From Cyclobacteriaceae bacterium (GTDB lineage Bacteria > Bacteroidota > Bacteroidia > Cytophagales > Cyclobacteriaceae), in contig JAFIEV010000042.1 of the NCBI GenBank assembly GCA_020832305.1, positions 62,001 through 126,000 on the forward strand: a stretch of DNA of 64,000 nt, read 5' to 3'. A program made the translations under genes and the position numbers. Under the pieces are notes generated by a model. It had not been told where the DNA came from and ran no database searches. It saw only the letters and a list, made by a program, of their open reading frames with translations. Position 1 is the first letter of the stretch. Each line of letters opens with the position of its first letter. Shown piece after piece: positions 47,548 through 56,500 of this stretch.

Positions 47548-48831
47548 ATGCTAATGAAAAAACAAAAAAACAATTCCAAAAAGATTCCTCGATGGCTTAA
47601 AAAGGTTCAAAAAAACAGTTGGGAACCTGAAATTCTGTTATCAGGCTTTGTATTAATCGGCCTTTTTCAACTGCCTGATAAAATCAATAATTTATCAGTA
47701 TACATGCGGGCTGAGTTGCTTCAAGGCAATATGAATGGTGCATTTCTGGCACTACAACAGGCCGTCTATATCCTTATTTTTGGACTGATAATCCACCTTT
47801 TTTTGCGAAGTGTATGGGTGGGACTCATTGGCTTGAGCTATACTTTTCCTGGAGGCATCAAACCTGAAAATTTAAATTTTCAGCCCGCTTTTAAGGAGAA
47901 AACGAAAAACCTTCCCCCATTAGAAGACCAGATCATCAGGCTTGAAAAAATTTGCAGCTCTATTTTTGCCTCCTGCTTTTTTCTCATGATGCTTATTATA
48001 GGAACCATTCTAGGAACCATTGTATTTTTTGCATTTTTTATCGCCATCGAACGCATAATGGTTTACTTCTTTTCATTTTCGATATTTAGCTTACTGGATC
48101 CTTTTATCGACATGATCTTACTGACAATAATATTTATAATCATGCTTGATTTTGCTTTTATTGGCCTGTTTCGACGAAATAAAATTATCAGTCGCCTGTA
48201 CTACCCGATTTACCGGCTCATTGGATGGATAACCCTTTCCTCAACGTATAAAACCATCTACTATCTGTTTGCCGCCAATATCAAAAAAGCTTATCTTATC
48301 GCTTTCTTTATTTTATTTGCCATTGCCACTGTAGTCGGCCAGATTGGATTACAAAAAGCAATGGATGAAAGTCCGCTGAGCAGAATTTATTTTTATGAGC
48401 GGATTGCCGGATTAAGTCTATTCAGTGGCTACTTTAAAGACCGCAATGACATTTGGTCCTCTTATGTCATGGAACTTCCTCAACCTGTTATCAAAGGCCG
48501 TTATCTGGAGGTCATTCTTAAACATCAATCTGTCTTTGAAAACCGAATCAAAGAGCTCTGCGATTTTGAACAAAAATCATTGACTACAGAAAAAGATAAG
48601 ATTCCTCAGTTAAAACTGGATTGCTTGAAAACATTTTATGAAATAAGGATTGATGGGGAAATTATCGATAACATTGACTGGATGTTTTACTTTCACCAAA
48701 AAGAAAAAAGAAAGGGCATTATTTCATATCTGGACCTTGCTGAACTTAGCTCCGGCAAACACACAATTGAAGTCTATGCCCTGTTTGAGCAACCTTACAA
48801 AATAGCCAACAGTTTTTTCTATAAAGAATAA
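47548..48831 (+). CDS. Hypothetical multi-pass membrane protein
   Basis: A 427-aa protein with about five or six predicted transmembrane segments (about 28-44, 68-96, 136-166, 168-205, 247-268) and a soluble C-terminal part of about 160 residues that is probably extracytoplasmic, rich in charged and aromatic residues. Its N-terminus is strongly basic (KKQKNNSKK). I know no family for it. It lies between the small protease-domain relative and the convergent protease, so a functional link with them is possible but only positional. Confidence 0.55.
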   Translation: MLMKKQKNNSKKIPRWLKKVQKNSWEPEILLSGFVLIGLFQLPDKINNLSVYMRAELLQGNMNGAFLALQQAVYILIFGLIIHLFLRSVWVGLIGLSYTFPGGIKPENLNFQPAFKEKTKNLPPLEDQIIRLEKICSSIFASCFFLMMLIIGTILGTIVFFAFFIAIERIMVYFFSFSIFSLLDPFIDMILLTIIFIIMLDFAFIGLFRRNKIISRLYYPIYRLIGWITLSSTYKTIYYLFAANIKKAYLIAFFILFAIATVVGQIGLQKAMDESPLSRIYFYERIAGLSLFSGYFKDRNDIWSSYVMELPQPVIKGRYLEVILKHQSVFENRIKELCDFEQKSLTTEKDKIPQLKLDCLKTFYEIRIDGEIIDNIDWMFYFHQKEKRKGIISYLDLAELSSGKHTIEVYALFEQPYKIANSFFYKE

Positions 48832-48833
48832 AT

Positions 48834-48871
48834 AAAAAAACATCCGGCGTATATACAGCACACCGGAATGT
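48834..48871 (-). terminator. Terminator of the trypsin-fold protease gene
   Basis: On the minus strand ACATTCCGG (48863-48871) pairs with CCGGATGT (48840-48847) with one bulge, followed by a run of T (48834-48840). Confidence 0.7.
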
Positions 48872-48887
48872 CTGATTTTATAAATAA

Positions 48888-49925
48888 CTAATACAATTCA
48901 AGATTCAATGAGTCGAATACATTTTGTATACGGTTGCATATTGTCGTATTGGTACTGCCGGCAAACAGTAAACCAACCATCTGATTATTGTCATTCAATA
49001 CCACCGAGCCACTGTCGCCGCCCTGGCTCATGCCTCCTGCCAATAGTTGATCTGTAAACAAAGCGATGCGATTGGCTCCAAAATTGACCCTAACCGAAAC
49101 ATCAATCTGTTGTATGATCCCTGTCGTAAAACCTGTGGTACGTCCGCTTTTCTTAATAGCCATACCAAGGGTGCCTTCTGCCAGACCCTGAATATTTCCA
49201 ATCTGAAGGATTTCTGGTAATACATCTGCATCATTTATTGGCTTGGCGATAGCACAATCAACTTTATTTTCAAAATTCTGAATGCGAAAGGGTTTCAATC
49301 TAACGCCACTGCCAGAAAGTGATGCTGCCGAGTTTAAAATGGATGCGATTAAATTCGAAACGGCACAACCGGGGGGATTCGGATCTCCCGGATCTCCCGG
49401 ATCTCCCGGATTACTTCCTTCAAATATAACAGGAATAAAATCTTCAAGACTGGCAATACGGTCGGCCGGGGATCTCCCGCCATCCGCAGGACCCGGCTGA
49501 AGAATGGCGTCACCTACGGAGGCATCATTGCTGTTGGCAATCACGTGGTTATTCGAAAGTATGTAAATCTGATTATTTCTCCTGACCAGGCAACCTAAAG
49601 TACCTGCAGTAATGGCAAAATGACCAAGACTAGAGCCGCCTGGTGCAGGCCTTAAGCGCTGTCTGGGGTTTTGAAAAGCCGAAATGGCTCCGGTAGGTAC
49701 AACATCGGTAGGAATACCCTGAATGCGGGAAGGCACCAAATCTTCATCCCTTAAACGATTTTTGGGCTTTTTTACCTCCACTGAGCAAATGATGGATAAT
49801 TCCTCGGTGGTGATGCCCTCTGAAATTTTGTAGCCAATGCCCGTTGCTACCACATTAGGCAGGCTCAGCAAGGCCATTCTGTTTTCATTAAGCAAATTGC
49901 GGATGCGTTGCAAATCTTCATTCAT
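48888..49925 (-). CDS. Trypsin-fold serine protease (S1-like) with N-terminal regulatory domain
   Basis: A 345-aa protein without a signal peptide. Residues 1-80 form a small domain, about 100-345 a chymotrypsin-like double barrel. The triad is visible as His127 in LSNNHVIA, Asp223 in VDCAIAKP and Ser305 in GGDSGS. Between the first two lies a GDP-rich linker (GDPGDPGDP, about 174-182) encoded by a 9-bp tandem repeat. The layout resembles the NAL1-type proteases of plants and their bacterial relatives. The physiological substrate is not known. The neighbouring small gene encodes a relative of the N-terminal domain. It has its own terminator. Confidence 0.8.
   Translation of the reverse strand: MNEDLQRIRNLLNENRMALLSLPNVVATGIGYKISEGITTEELSIICSVEVKKPKNRLRDEDLVPSRIQGIPTDVVPTGAISAFQNPRQRLRPAPGGSSLGHFAITAGTLGCLVRRNNQIYILSNNHVIANSNDASVGDAILQPGPADGGRSPADRIASLEDFIPVIFEGSNPGDPGDPGDPNPPGCAVSNLIASILNSAASLSGSGVRLKPFRIQNFENKVDCAIAKPINDADVLPEILQIGNIQGLAEGTLGMAIKKSGRTTGFTTGIIQQIDVSVRVNFGANRIALFTDQLLAGGMSQGGDSGSVVLNDNNQMVGLLFAGSTNTTICNRIQNVFDSLNLELY
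49381..49410. repeat. 9-bp tandem repeat inside the protease gene
   Basis: GGATCTCCC occurs three times in a row (49381-49407) plus GGA, encoding Gly-Asp-Pro units on the minus strand. It is in frame, so copy-number change would lengthen or shorten the linker without a frameshift. Confidence 0.85.
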
Positions 49926-50000
49926 AGGTCGTTGGGTTTAAATGGAAAGTTTAAGGTAACAAAAAAAAGCATTAAAGCAATACTACAGGACAATTTTTCC

Positions 50001-52019
50001 CTATTTTTCCTCCCAGGATATAACTACTGTTTCTTCTGGATGTATCCTTAACAATCGATGTGTATCATCGAAAGAAGCCTCTTTGTTACTGAAGATTATC
50101 TTGCCCTTTAAACCATTGTACAATATTGGCACCTCTGCATTAGTAATCCTTTTATTGATAACCATACTTAAAAAACCCTTTTCTGTTTTTGCTGTGGTCA
50201 TCAGCACTTCAGGGATATAATGGGCAAATCTGACGGGGTTGGTCTCTATGCAATTGTTCAACTCCTGATACAACCATTCAGACAGTGCTTCTTTCCCTTC
50301 AGTTCGGGCCGCCAGACCCATTAAAGTGGGTACCCAAAGCGCTGATCCACGACCATATCGGCTTTTTGTTGCCAGCACCTGATCATGCTCTTGCGCCAAT
50401 GACGCTGCATGTGTCAATGATAATAATCCTTTCCAACCCAGCACAGGAACAGGCTGTGTTAAATTTGAGAACTGAATGGCAAACGGCTCATTCTCAAACT
50501 TAAATTCCTTTATTTCAGCACCGAAAACTTTCTGCATTGGCTTTTCGGTTTTCATAGCATTGTGCATATGCTCATCATAAAATCCGGTAAGGCCATCAGC
50601 CAATAAAATGCCACCTTTTTCAACAAATTGTGATAGACTTTGATAATGTCTCGAAGGAATTCCTATCTGATGAGCCAGAATGATGGCCTGACCACTGTAA
50701 TCCTCAGCCGAGAAATCAAACTCATCCATACAGGAAATACTGCATTGCATACCCATGGAACTAATGGTTTCAAAATAGCCAAGTGCAGATTGCATTACAC
50801 TACCAGGTGCACGGCCAGGAAAGCCAGGCGCTCCAATTTGGCTCTTTCTTTCAATCCATAAGGATTCCCTCGTGTAAAGAATATGAATACCTGAAGATAA
50901 TGGTTTGACTTCCTTCCAGATCTCATTATGTTTTTGCAAAGAAGAAGAAACCTGAGCAGCTGCTTTCATCCGATCAGAGGGCTGATCCCTGAAGTCGAGT
51001 AAAGCCCACTCCCCTGCCTCAATTCCGGAGGCTCTTGGATTCAGTGTCCAGAATATGGCCGATTTTCCACCAGTAATAAACACAGACCAAAGCCATTGTA
51101 TGATTTCTTCGGGCTCAGGGCACATAGGATGAAATCCGCTAAAGGTATTATTACCGCCTTGTAATTCCGTCATAATCCAGGGCAGCTTTCCGGCACCGGA
51201 ACGAATTATTTCACTATTGGCCAGCATGGCATGGGCATACTCTCTTCTGTTGAAATAGCCAAAGTGCCAGCTGGCATGGGCTGATCCCCCAAGGCTGTTT
51301 AAAATACTTTGCCAGGCAGAGAAATCATACTCACCCGCCAAATCAAAAATGGCATGGTTATTTACATGTAAATGTCTTTGAGGGTCATGCTTTTTAACTT
51401 CATCGGCCAACCATTGCAAGTACCATGTATTATGTTCAATTAAAAATTTTTCATCTTCGAAAGGCATAATAGGATAGCCATTTGCATTATTAGTCATTTG
51501 AGGATTTTTTACTTTCCAGCTATTGAAGAGTTCCTGGCTCAAAGGAGTAGAAGGTATTTTTCCTGAGCCGATTTCATTGATCAATACCCAGGCATACAGT
51601 GTTGTATATTTGGAAAAATGACGGGTAACCGCGGCAATATATTCACTTACCGATTGCAAATGTGCTTTGTCGCCCGGAAATTTAAAACCACCTATATCTG
51701 TAAAAGGAGTTGCGGGAAATAGCGTGGCGTATACCTTGATTCCGTGCTCCTCCGCAGCCTTGAAAGCATAATCAAAAAGTGCAAAATCCCATTCACCCTT
51801 CTCATTGCGCATATAGCTTTCAAACATTCGTATTCGACATACCTTCATCCCATGTGCCTGCAGTATTTTAAACCAGTTTTGAATTTCTTCAGGTTGTTGA
51901 CCTGGTTCAATAAAAACCTGTGCACCTACAGTGGGGTGTTCAAAGTTTTGGGCATTTAACTGAAAGATCAATGTCTCAAAACAAATACACAAAAAACATC
52001 TTATAATCCATCTATTCAT
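50001..52019 (-). CDS. GH42-like beta-galactosidase
   Basis: A 672-aa exported enzyme with a signal peptide ending near LNAQ (residue 24). Residues about 30-390 form a TIM barrel of GH clan A with the acid/base Glu149 in VLINEIG and the nucleophile Glu285 in WIMTELQGG. The middle domain (about 390-590) has the flavodoxin-like fold of the GH42 trimerisation region (YSGQAIILAHQIG, GGILLADGLTGFYDEHMHN), and a small beta domain ends the protein. GH42 enzymes remove terminal galactose or related sugars. Related clan A families look alike, so the GH number is provisional. The gene is single and unlinked to a regulator. Confidence 0.72.
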   Translation of the reverse strand: MNRWIIRCFLCICFETLIFQLNAQNFEHPTVGAQVFIEPGQQPEEIQNWFKILQAHGMKVCRIRMFESYMRNEKGEWDFALFDYAFKAAEEHGIKVYATLFPATPFTDIGGFKFPGDKAHLQSVSEYIAAVTRHFSKYTTLYAWVLINEIGSGKIPSTPLSQELFNSWKVKNPQMTNNANGYPIMPFEDEKFLIEHNTWYLQWLADEVKKHDPQRHLHVNNHAIFDLAGEYDFSAWQSILNSLGGSAHASWHFGYFNRREYAHAMLANSEIIRSGAGKLPWIMTELQGGNNTFSGFHPMCPEPEEIIQWLWSVFITGGKSAIFWTLNPRASGIEAGEWALLDFRDQPSDRMKAAAQVSSSLQKHNEIWKEVKPLSSGIHILYTRESLWIERKSQIGAPGFPGRAPGSVMQSALGYFETISSMGMQCSISCMDEFDFSAEDYSGQAIILAHQIGIPSRHYQSLSQFVEKGGILLADGLTGFYDEHMHNAMKTEKPMQKVFGAEIKEFKFENEPFAIQFSNLTQPVPVLGWKGLLSLTHAASLAQEHDQVLATKSRYGRGSALWVPTLMGLAARTEGKEALSEWLYQELNNCIETNPVRFAHYIPEVLMTTAKTEKGFLSMVINKRITNAEVPILYNGLKGKIIFSNKEASFDDTHRLLRIHPEETVVISWEEK

Positions 52020-52180
52020 AAGCGTAAACCTCTAATTCTCCAAAAATTAATCGTAGTCAGACAAAATCCCAAACCTGTTATTATTAATATTTTTATCAGC
52101 GCAAGAAAAAAGACACAAATGGTAAAAAAACAATGGGCAATTCGTCGATGTAAAAAATTTTAAGCTATAATTGCGAAGCT

Positions 52181-52399
52181 ATGCGAGTAAAGATCAACGA
52201 TACAGAACTCACCTTATTTGAGGGTGCCCGACTTAAAGATGCCATACAATCCTATAAAACAATTACGGGTCGAAGATTTGGTTTCAAATCCAGCATGGTT
52301 GTCAATTCTGAGGGATTTGAAATGTTGCCTGATGGCGCCCTATCAGATGGCATATGTCTTTTAACAAAACCAAGGCCAAATGAACCGAAATCAAATTAA
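52181..52399 (+). CDS. Small beta-grasp-like protein overlapping a nucleotidase gene
   Basis: A 72-aa protein whose pattern (VKINDTELTLFEGARLKDAI at the start and VVNSEGFEMLPDGALSDG near 40-57) resembles the ThiS/MoaD/ubiquitin-like beta-grasp fold, with strand-helix-strand-strand layout. It lacks a C-terminal Gly-Gly, so it is unlikely to be a sulfur carrier. It overlaps the following 5'-nucleotidase gene by 20 bp, which means tight translational coupling. A regulatory or assembly role with that enzyme is a guess from position. Confidence 0.55.
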   Translation: MRVKINDTELTLFEGARLKDAIQSYKTITGRRFGFKSSMVVNSEGFEMLPDGALSDGICLLTKPRPNEPKSN

Positions 52400-53825
52400 A
52401 TTATTTCTTTGGGTTTTTGTATTCTTTATTTGTATTGCCTGCAATGAATTTGAAGGCAAAGAAACGCGGATAATAATATTTCATACCAATGACTCCCATG
52501 CCCAGATTGACAATTTTGCCAAACTTGCTGCCCTTGTAAATGAAGAAAGATCGCAAAACCCATTTGTTTTTCTCGTAAGCACCGGTGATATATTTTCTGG
52601 CAATCCCCTGATAGACAATTACGATCCTCCGGGATATCCGAAAATTGACTTAATGAACCGAGTGAAGTATGATATGTCGGTTATAGGCAATCATGAGTTT
52701 GATTATGGAATTAAAGTGCTGAAGAACAGGATGGAACAGGCTGAATTTCCTTTTATTCTGGGGAACATAGATGTAGGCAAAACCCTTCTTCCGCAACCTG
52801 AACCCTACAAAATTGTGCATGCAGACGGAATTAAATTGACCTTTCTCGCCTTGTTGCAAGTGAGTCGCAATGGCATCCCATCAACCCATCCTGACAAGGT
52901 CAAAGGGATAAGCTTTGAACACCCTTCTAAAGCAATTGAAAAATATAAACATCTTAAAAATGAGTCTCATGCAGTTATTGCATTAACCCACCATAGCTTT
53001 TTCAGTGATACTTTACTCGCCTATAAACAAGATTGGATCGATGTAATCATCGGAGGGCACTGCCATACGCTCATTAAAGAACCTAAAACCTATAATGATG
53101 TTTTGATAACCCAGGCTGGCGATAAATTGAAAAATATTGGCAAAGTTACCCTCATTTTCAAAGGAAATAAACTTGAAGATCGCAAAGCTGAAATGATTTC
53201 ACTGGACTCCTATGAATTTGAAGACCCCGATATTAAAATGTTGGTCTCCGAATACAGCAAAAACCCTGCATTGCAAAGGGTTATTGGTAAATTACCCAGT
53301 CCATTGAGAAAAAAAAGTGAATTGGCGTGTTTATTTACCGATGCTTTACGCTCCAATGGTTCCTTCGATTTTGCCTTTCAAAACCAGGGTGGTATCCGCA
53401 TCGACCGTCTTTCTGAGGAAATCAGCATAGCAGACATTTACGCAATGGATCCATTTGGCAATGAACTCATTTCCATGGAATTGAGCTATGCAGAAATGCG
53501 CCAGCTTATAGGCAACAGCCTTCGTAGAGATCGCAATCCTGAACTACATATAAGTGGTGGTGCCATGGAGGTATATCTGGATGCATCCAACCGCTTGAAA
53601 GAAATTAAAATTTTTGATGAGCATGGTTCAGAACTTGTAGATTCAAGAAAATATCAGGTCGGAATGGGAAGTTACATTGCCAGTTCATTTAATTTTAACC
53701 GCGAAGATGCCGGTTACAGCCTGGGAATTACCACAGCTCAGGCCATCATTGAATACATTGGAAATAATACCTTAAGAGACTACAAAGACTGCGAAAGGCG
53801 AAGGGTTATCAGGGAAACTTTGTAA
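52380..53825 (+). CDS. Bifunctional metallophosphatase / 5'-nucleotidase (UshA-like), lipoprotein
   Basis: A 481-aa periplasmic enzyme with a likely lipobox (FICIAC, Cys21). The metallophosphatase part shows the full motif set: FHTNDSHAQID, STGDIFSGN, VIGNHEFDYG, ALTHHSFF and GGHCHTLI. The 5'-nucleotidase C-terminal domain follows (FAFQNQGGIRID, the strand VGMGSYIASSF). It hydrolyses nucleotides or nucleotide sugars in the periplasm to nucleosides for uptake. Many Bacteroidota split these two parts into separate genes, while here they are one protein. It is coupled to the small beta-grasp-like gene by a 20-bp overlap. No terminator follows closely. Confidence 0.9.
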   Translation: MNRNQIKLFLWVFVFFICIACNEFEGKETRIIIFHTNDSHAQIDNFAKLAALVNEERSQNPFVFLVSTGDIFSGNPLIDNYDPPGYPKIDLMNRVKYDMSVIGNHEFDYGIKVLKNRMEQAEFPFILGNIDVGKTLLPQPEPYKIVHADGIKLTFLALLQVSRNGIPSTHPDKVKGISFEHPSKAIEKYKHLKNESHAVIALTHHSFFSDTLLAYKQDWIDVIIGGHCHTLIKEPKTYNDVLITQAGDKLKNIGKVTLIFKGNKLEDRKAEMISLDSYEFEDPDIKMLVSEYSKNPALQRVIGKLPSPLRKKSELACLFTDALRSNGSFDFAFQNQGGIRIDRLSEEISIADIYAMDPFGNELISMELSYAEMRQLIGNSLRRDRNPELHISGGAMEVYLDASNRLKEIKIFDEHGSELVDSRKYQVGMGSYIASSFNFNREDAGYSLGITTAQAIIEYIGNNTLRDYKDCERRRVIRETL

Positions 53826-54196
53826 AAACCCAAAAAATACAATCCTTGCAATGATTTTATATTTCAGAAATCGATTTCGTAAATTATTTATAATTTATTT
53901 CTGAAATGATACGTTTAAGGCCGTTTGATTGAATTATTTTTGCCGGATTTTGAAGCAGAAGACTCATTTATTACCCTGCTGTTAATGATTTGTGTAATTA
54001 TTTTTTTATTTTAGATGCGCTGATCAAATGAATTATTATACCATATAAGACCCGGTATAAGCAAGATAAACCCCAAAAGATAAGAAAGGCTGCGTCAATA
54101 CTGATGCAGCCTTTTTAAATAAAATCATGCCTTTCAAAAATTTCGCCAACAATTTTGCGCTCAGGTTGGTTTTTCTATTAAATTTTTTAACTGAAT
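53826..54196. other. Intergenic region of 371 bp with an inverted repeat and a terminator
   Basis: ATTTCAGAAAT (53861-53871) and ATTTCTGAAAT (53897-53907) form an 11-bp inverted repeat without a U-tract. A strong terminator follows at 54085-54116, 260 bp past the nucleotidase stop. Between them a TTTG, 15-nt, TATTTTAG promoter-like element could start a small RNA of about 100 nt, but it fits the consensus only partly. Confidence 0.4.
54085..54116 (+). terminator. Strong terminator upstream of yaaA
   Basis: AAAGGCTGCGTCA (54085-54097) pairs with TGATGCAGCCTTT (54102-54114), 13 bp with one G-T pair and a 4-nt loop, followed by TTAAAT after a short T-run. It is far from the upstream gene. Confidence 0.8.
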
Positions 54197-54964
54197 ATGA
54201 TTACTGTTTTATCTCCGGCAAAAAGCCTCGATTTTGAAAAGGAATGTTCTTTCCCAAAGACAAGTGAGCCGGTCTTTCCGGAATACAGCAAAAAACTGGC
54301 AGAAAAATTAAAAAAGAAAGATCCTGATGAATTAGTACAACTAATGAATATCAGCGATAAACTTGCATTACTTAATGCTGAGCGTTTTCAGGCATGGCAA
54401 TATCCGCATGATGAAGAAAACACGCAACCTGCCATATTTGCTTTCAATGGAGATGTATACGATGGACTGGAGGCAACAACATTCAGCCACGATGATCTCG
54501 AATATGCCCAAAATCACCTTCGCATATTTTCCGGTTTATATGGCGTACTCAGGCCATTGGACCTTATTATGCCGTATCGGCTTGAGATGGGTATAAAGTT
54601 AAAAACCAGCAAGAACCAAGACCTCTACAGCTTTTGGAAAGGTACAATCACTCGACATATCAATGAAAGCATGGAAAAAGCAGGAACCCAAATAGTGGTC
54701 AATCTCGCATCTATTGAGTATTTTTCGGCCATTGATATCAATCTGTTACAGGGTGAAATCATCAAACCCGTGTTTAAGGATAAAAAAGGAAATGATTATA
54801 AAATCATCAGCTTCTGGGCAAAAAAAGCCAGAGGGGCCATGGCAGCATTTATTATAAAAAATAGAATAGAAAATCCCGAAGAGCTCCGTGCATTCGATGG
54901 TTTAGGATATATTTACGATGAAAACTTATCAAACAAAACAGAATTAGTATTTACCAGGTCTTAA
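54197..54964 (+). CDS. yaaA: Peroxide stress protein YaaA
   Basis: A 255-aa protein, close to E. coli YaaA (258 aa) in length. Family blocks are MITVLSPAKSLDFE at the start, ALLNAERFQAW near 57-67, PAIFAFNGDVYDGL, LRIFSGLYGVLRPLDLIMPYRLEMG and ARGAMAAFII near 213-222. YaaA lowers intracellular free iron during peroxide stress and binds DNA in vitro. It is cytosolic. A membrane protein gene follows 24 bp downstream on the same strand and is probably cotranscribed. Confidence 0.95.
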   Translation: MITVLSPAKSLDFEKECSFPKTSEPVFPEYSKKLAEKLKKKDPDELVQLMNISDKLALLNAERFQAWQYPHDEENTQPAIFAFNGDVYDGLEATTFSHDDLEYAQNHLRIFSGLYGVLRPLDLIMPYRLEMGIKLKTSKNQDLYSFWKGTITRHINESMEKAGTQIVVNLASIEYFSAIDINLLQGEIIKPVFKDKKGNDYKIISFWAKKARGAMAAFIIKNRIENPEELRAFDGLGYIYDENLSNKTELVFTRS

Positions 54965-54988
54965 AAAGGACCCCAAAAAGAGCAGTTT

Positions 54989-55429
54989 ATGTATAAAATG
55001 TTGTTGCATTCACATTCAGGTTTAAGATGGATTTTGATTGCCTTACTTATTGCGGCTATATTTAATGCCCTCACGCGCTGGTTGGGCGGCAAGGAACATC
55101 GTGAAAAAGATCGCAAACTTGCATTGTTTGCCATGGTTTTCACTCATATACAACTATTACTGGGATTAATTTTATATGTAATTAGCCCTAAAGTAATATT
55201 TGCCGCCGAGTCTATGAAATCTCCCATCACAAGGTTTTTTCTGGTAGAACATATCACCGTTATGTTAATTGCTATCGCATTAATCACTATAGGTTATGTG
55301 AAAGCTAAAAAAGTAGTTGAAGATGATAAAAAATTCAGAAGAATTTTTGTATATTATCTGGCTGGTTTTGTTTTAATGATGATTGCCATTCCATGGCCAT
55401 TCTATAATTACGGTGCTGGTTGGTTTTAA
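54989..55429 (+). CDS. Four-helix membrane protein with conserved histidines
   Basis: A 146-aa integral membrane protein with four transmembrane helices (about 14-32, 46-65, 84-103, 121-140). Histidines sit at helix edges: LLHSHSGLRW near 6-14, FTHIQ near 51 and VEHITV near 87. This pattern resembles small cytochrome-b-like or quinol-linked membrane proteins common in Bacteroidota, but haem binding has not been shown. It follows yaaA by 24 bp, so it may be made under the same conditions. Confidence 0.65.
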   Translation: MYKMLLHSHSGLRWILIALLIAAIFNALTRWLGGKEHREKDRKLALFAMVFTHIQLLLGLILYVISPKVIFAAESMKSPITRFFLVEHITVMLIAIALITIGYVKAKKVVEDDKKFRRIFVYYLAGFVLMMIAIPWPFYNYGAGWF

Positions 55430-55439
55430 AATATTGAAA

Positions 55440-55474
55440 GTCAAAGGAGTATCTTTTTAAGACCCTCCTTTGAC
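55440..55474 (+). terminator. Possible terminator after the yaaA operon
   Basis: GTCAAAGGAG (55440-55449) pairs with CTCCTTTGAC (55465-55474), loop 15 nt. The tail GTTCTTAAAAAT is a weak U-tract. Confidence 0.45.
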
Positions 55475-55517
55475 GTTCTTAAAAATGTAATCTTTTTACC
55501 GCTTTAACATTAACTAT

Positions 55518-56285
55518 GTGAAAAAACTACTAAAACTTCGCCATGTATTCATTGCCATGAGTTTTGCAGTGATTTTGGCTGCCTGTAAAGATGATGATCC
55601 ACTACCTGCATCCATAGCAGATTTTGATGTGGCTAATACCGTTATTGAGGCATGGCACCCGGTTAAATTCAGAAACAAAAGTGTAAATGCCTCAACTTTT
55701 GAGTGGGATTTCGGGGATGGGGAATTTTCAACTGAAATCTCTCCCTCACACACCTATAATGCCCCCGGCACCTATGATGTTACCCTGAGGTCTTTAACAG
55801 AGGACGGGCAGGAAAGTATAGCAGTAATTCCCATAGAAGTTGGCCAACGCTTTTTAATAGGCATTGACATTCTCAGGTTTCCCGATTTAAATCCGAATGG
55901 AAACAATCCAAACCTTGCCCTATTGTTTTTGCCTAGCAACGCTCAGAATCTTGTACCAGGCGAATTTTACATTTCTCCAATTCTTGAAAACATTGGCAAA
56001 AGTTCGGAATTTCAATTCCCATACGAAATTCCATGGGAGCAGGATGATGTAATTCCTGTTACAAATCAAAGCTATGACTTTCTGTTATTTGATGTAAATC
56101 TCGAAACAGAGGCTGAAACTTTCCTCAATGGTGTTGGTTTCAATCCGGTTACACGGCCTGGTTTTTTGCTTTCCGTCAGAAATAATCAATCTTCTGCGGA
56201 TATAGCTATGTACAAAATACCTGTACAACTTTCTCAAAATGATGGCGCGCTGTTTGAATTTTATTTTATCGTTACCCTGCCCTGA
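55518..56285 (+). CDS. PKD-domain lipoprotein
   Basis: A 255-aa lipoprotein (lipobox LAAC, Cys23) starting at a GTG; the ATG two bases upstream is out of frame. Residues about 33-112 form a PKD domain, with FEWDFGDGEFSTEISPSHTY and APGTYDVTLR matching the family core. The C-terminal half is not recognised. PKD domains act as spacers or binding modules in surface proteins. The gene has its own terminator. Confidence 0.8.
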   Translation: MKKLLKLRHVFIAMSFAVILAACKDDDPLPASIADFDVANTVIEAWHPVKFRNKSVNASTFEWDFGDGEFSTEISPSHTYNAPGTYDVTLRSLTEDGQESIAVIPIEVGQRFLIGIDILRFPDLNPNGNNPNLALLFLPSNAQNLVPGEFYISPILENIGKSSEFQFPYEIPWEQDDVIPVTNQSYDFLLFDVNLETEAETFLNGVGFNPVTRPGFLLSVRNNQSSADIAMYKIPVQLSQNDGALFEFYFIVTLP

Positions 56286-56317
56286 AACATTTATCCATTA
56301 AAATTTTGCAATTACTC

Positions 56318-56350
56318 AAAGCCGGCATAGAAGATGACCGGCTTTTTTTT
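56318..56350 (+). terminator. Terminator after the PKD lipoprotein gene
   Basis: AAAGCCGG (56318-56325) pairs with CCGGCTTT (56338-56345), followed by a T-run. Confidence 0.85.
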
Positions 56351-56500
56351 GTTAATTATTCATAATCATGTAAACCATAACGTTGTTTTATGAAAATTTA
56401 ATTTCTGCAAACGTTTTTTGTCAAAAAATTAGTTTTTATATAAAGTCTGTGTAATTTTACTGTATCGAGATGAATATTGTTTAATTAACCCTTAAAATAC

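Noticed and set aside
49381-49410. Short tandem repeat considered as a CRISPR-like array
   Set aside because: The unit is 9 bp with no spacers and lies in frame inside a protease gene.
54154-54186. TTTG, 21-nt, TAAATTTT considered as the yaaA promoter
   Set aside because: The start would fall about 4 nt before the ATG and the second element has one mismatch, so the evidence is too thin for a feature.
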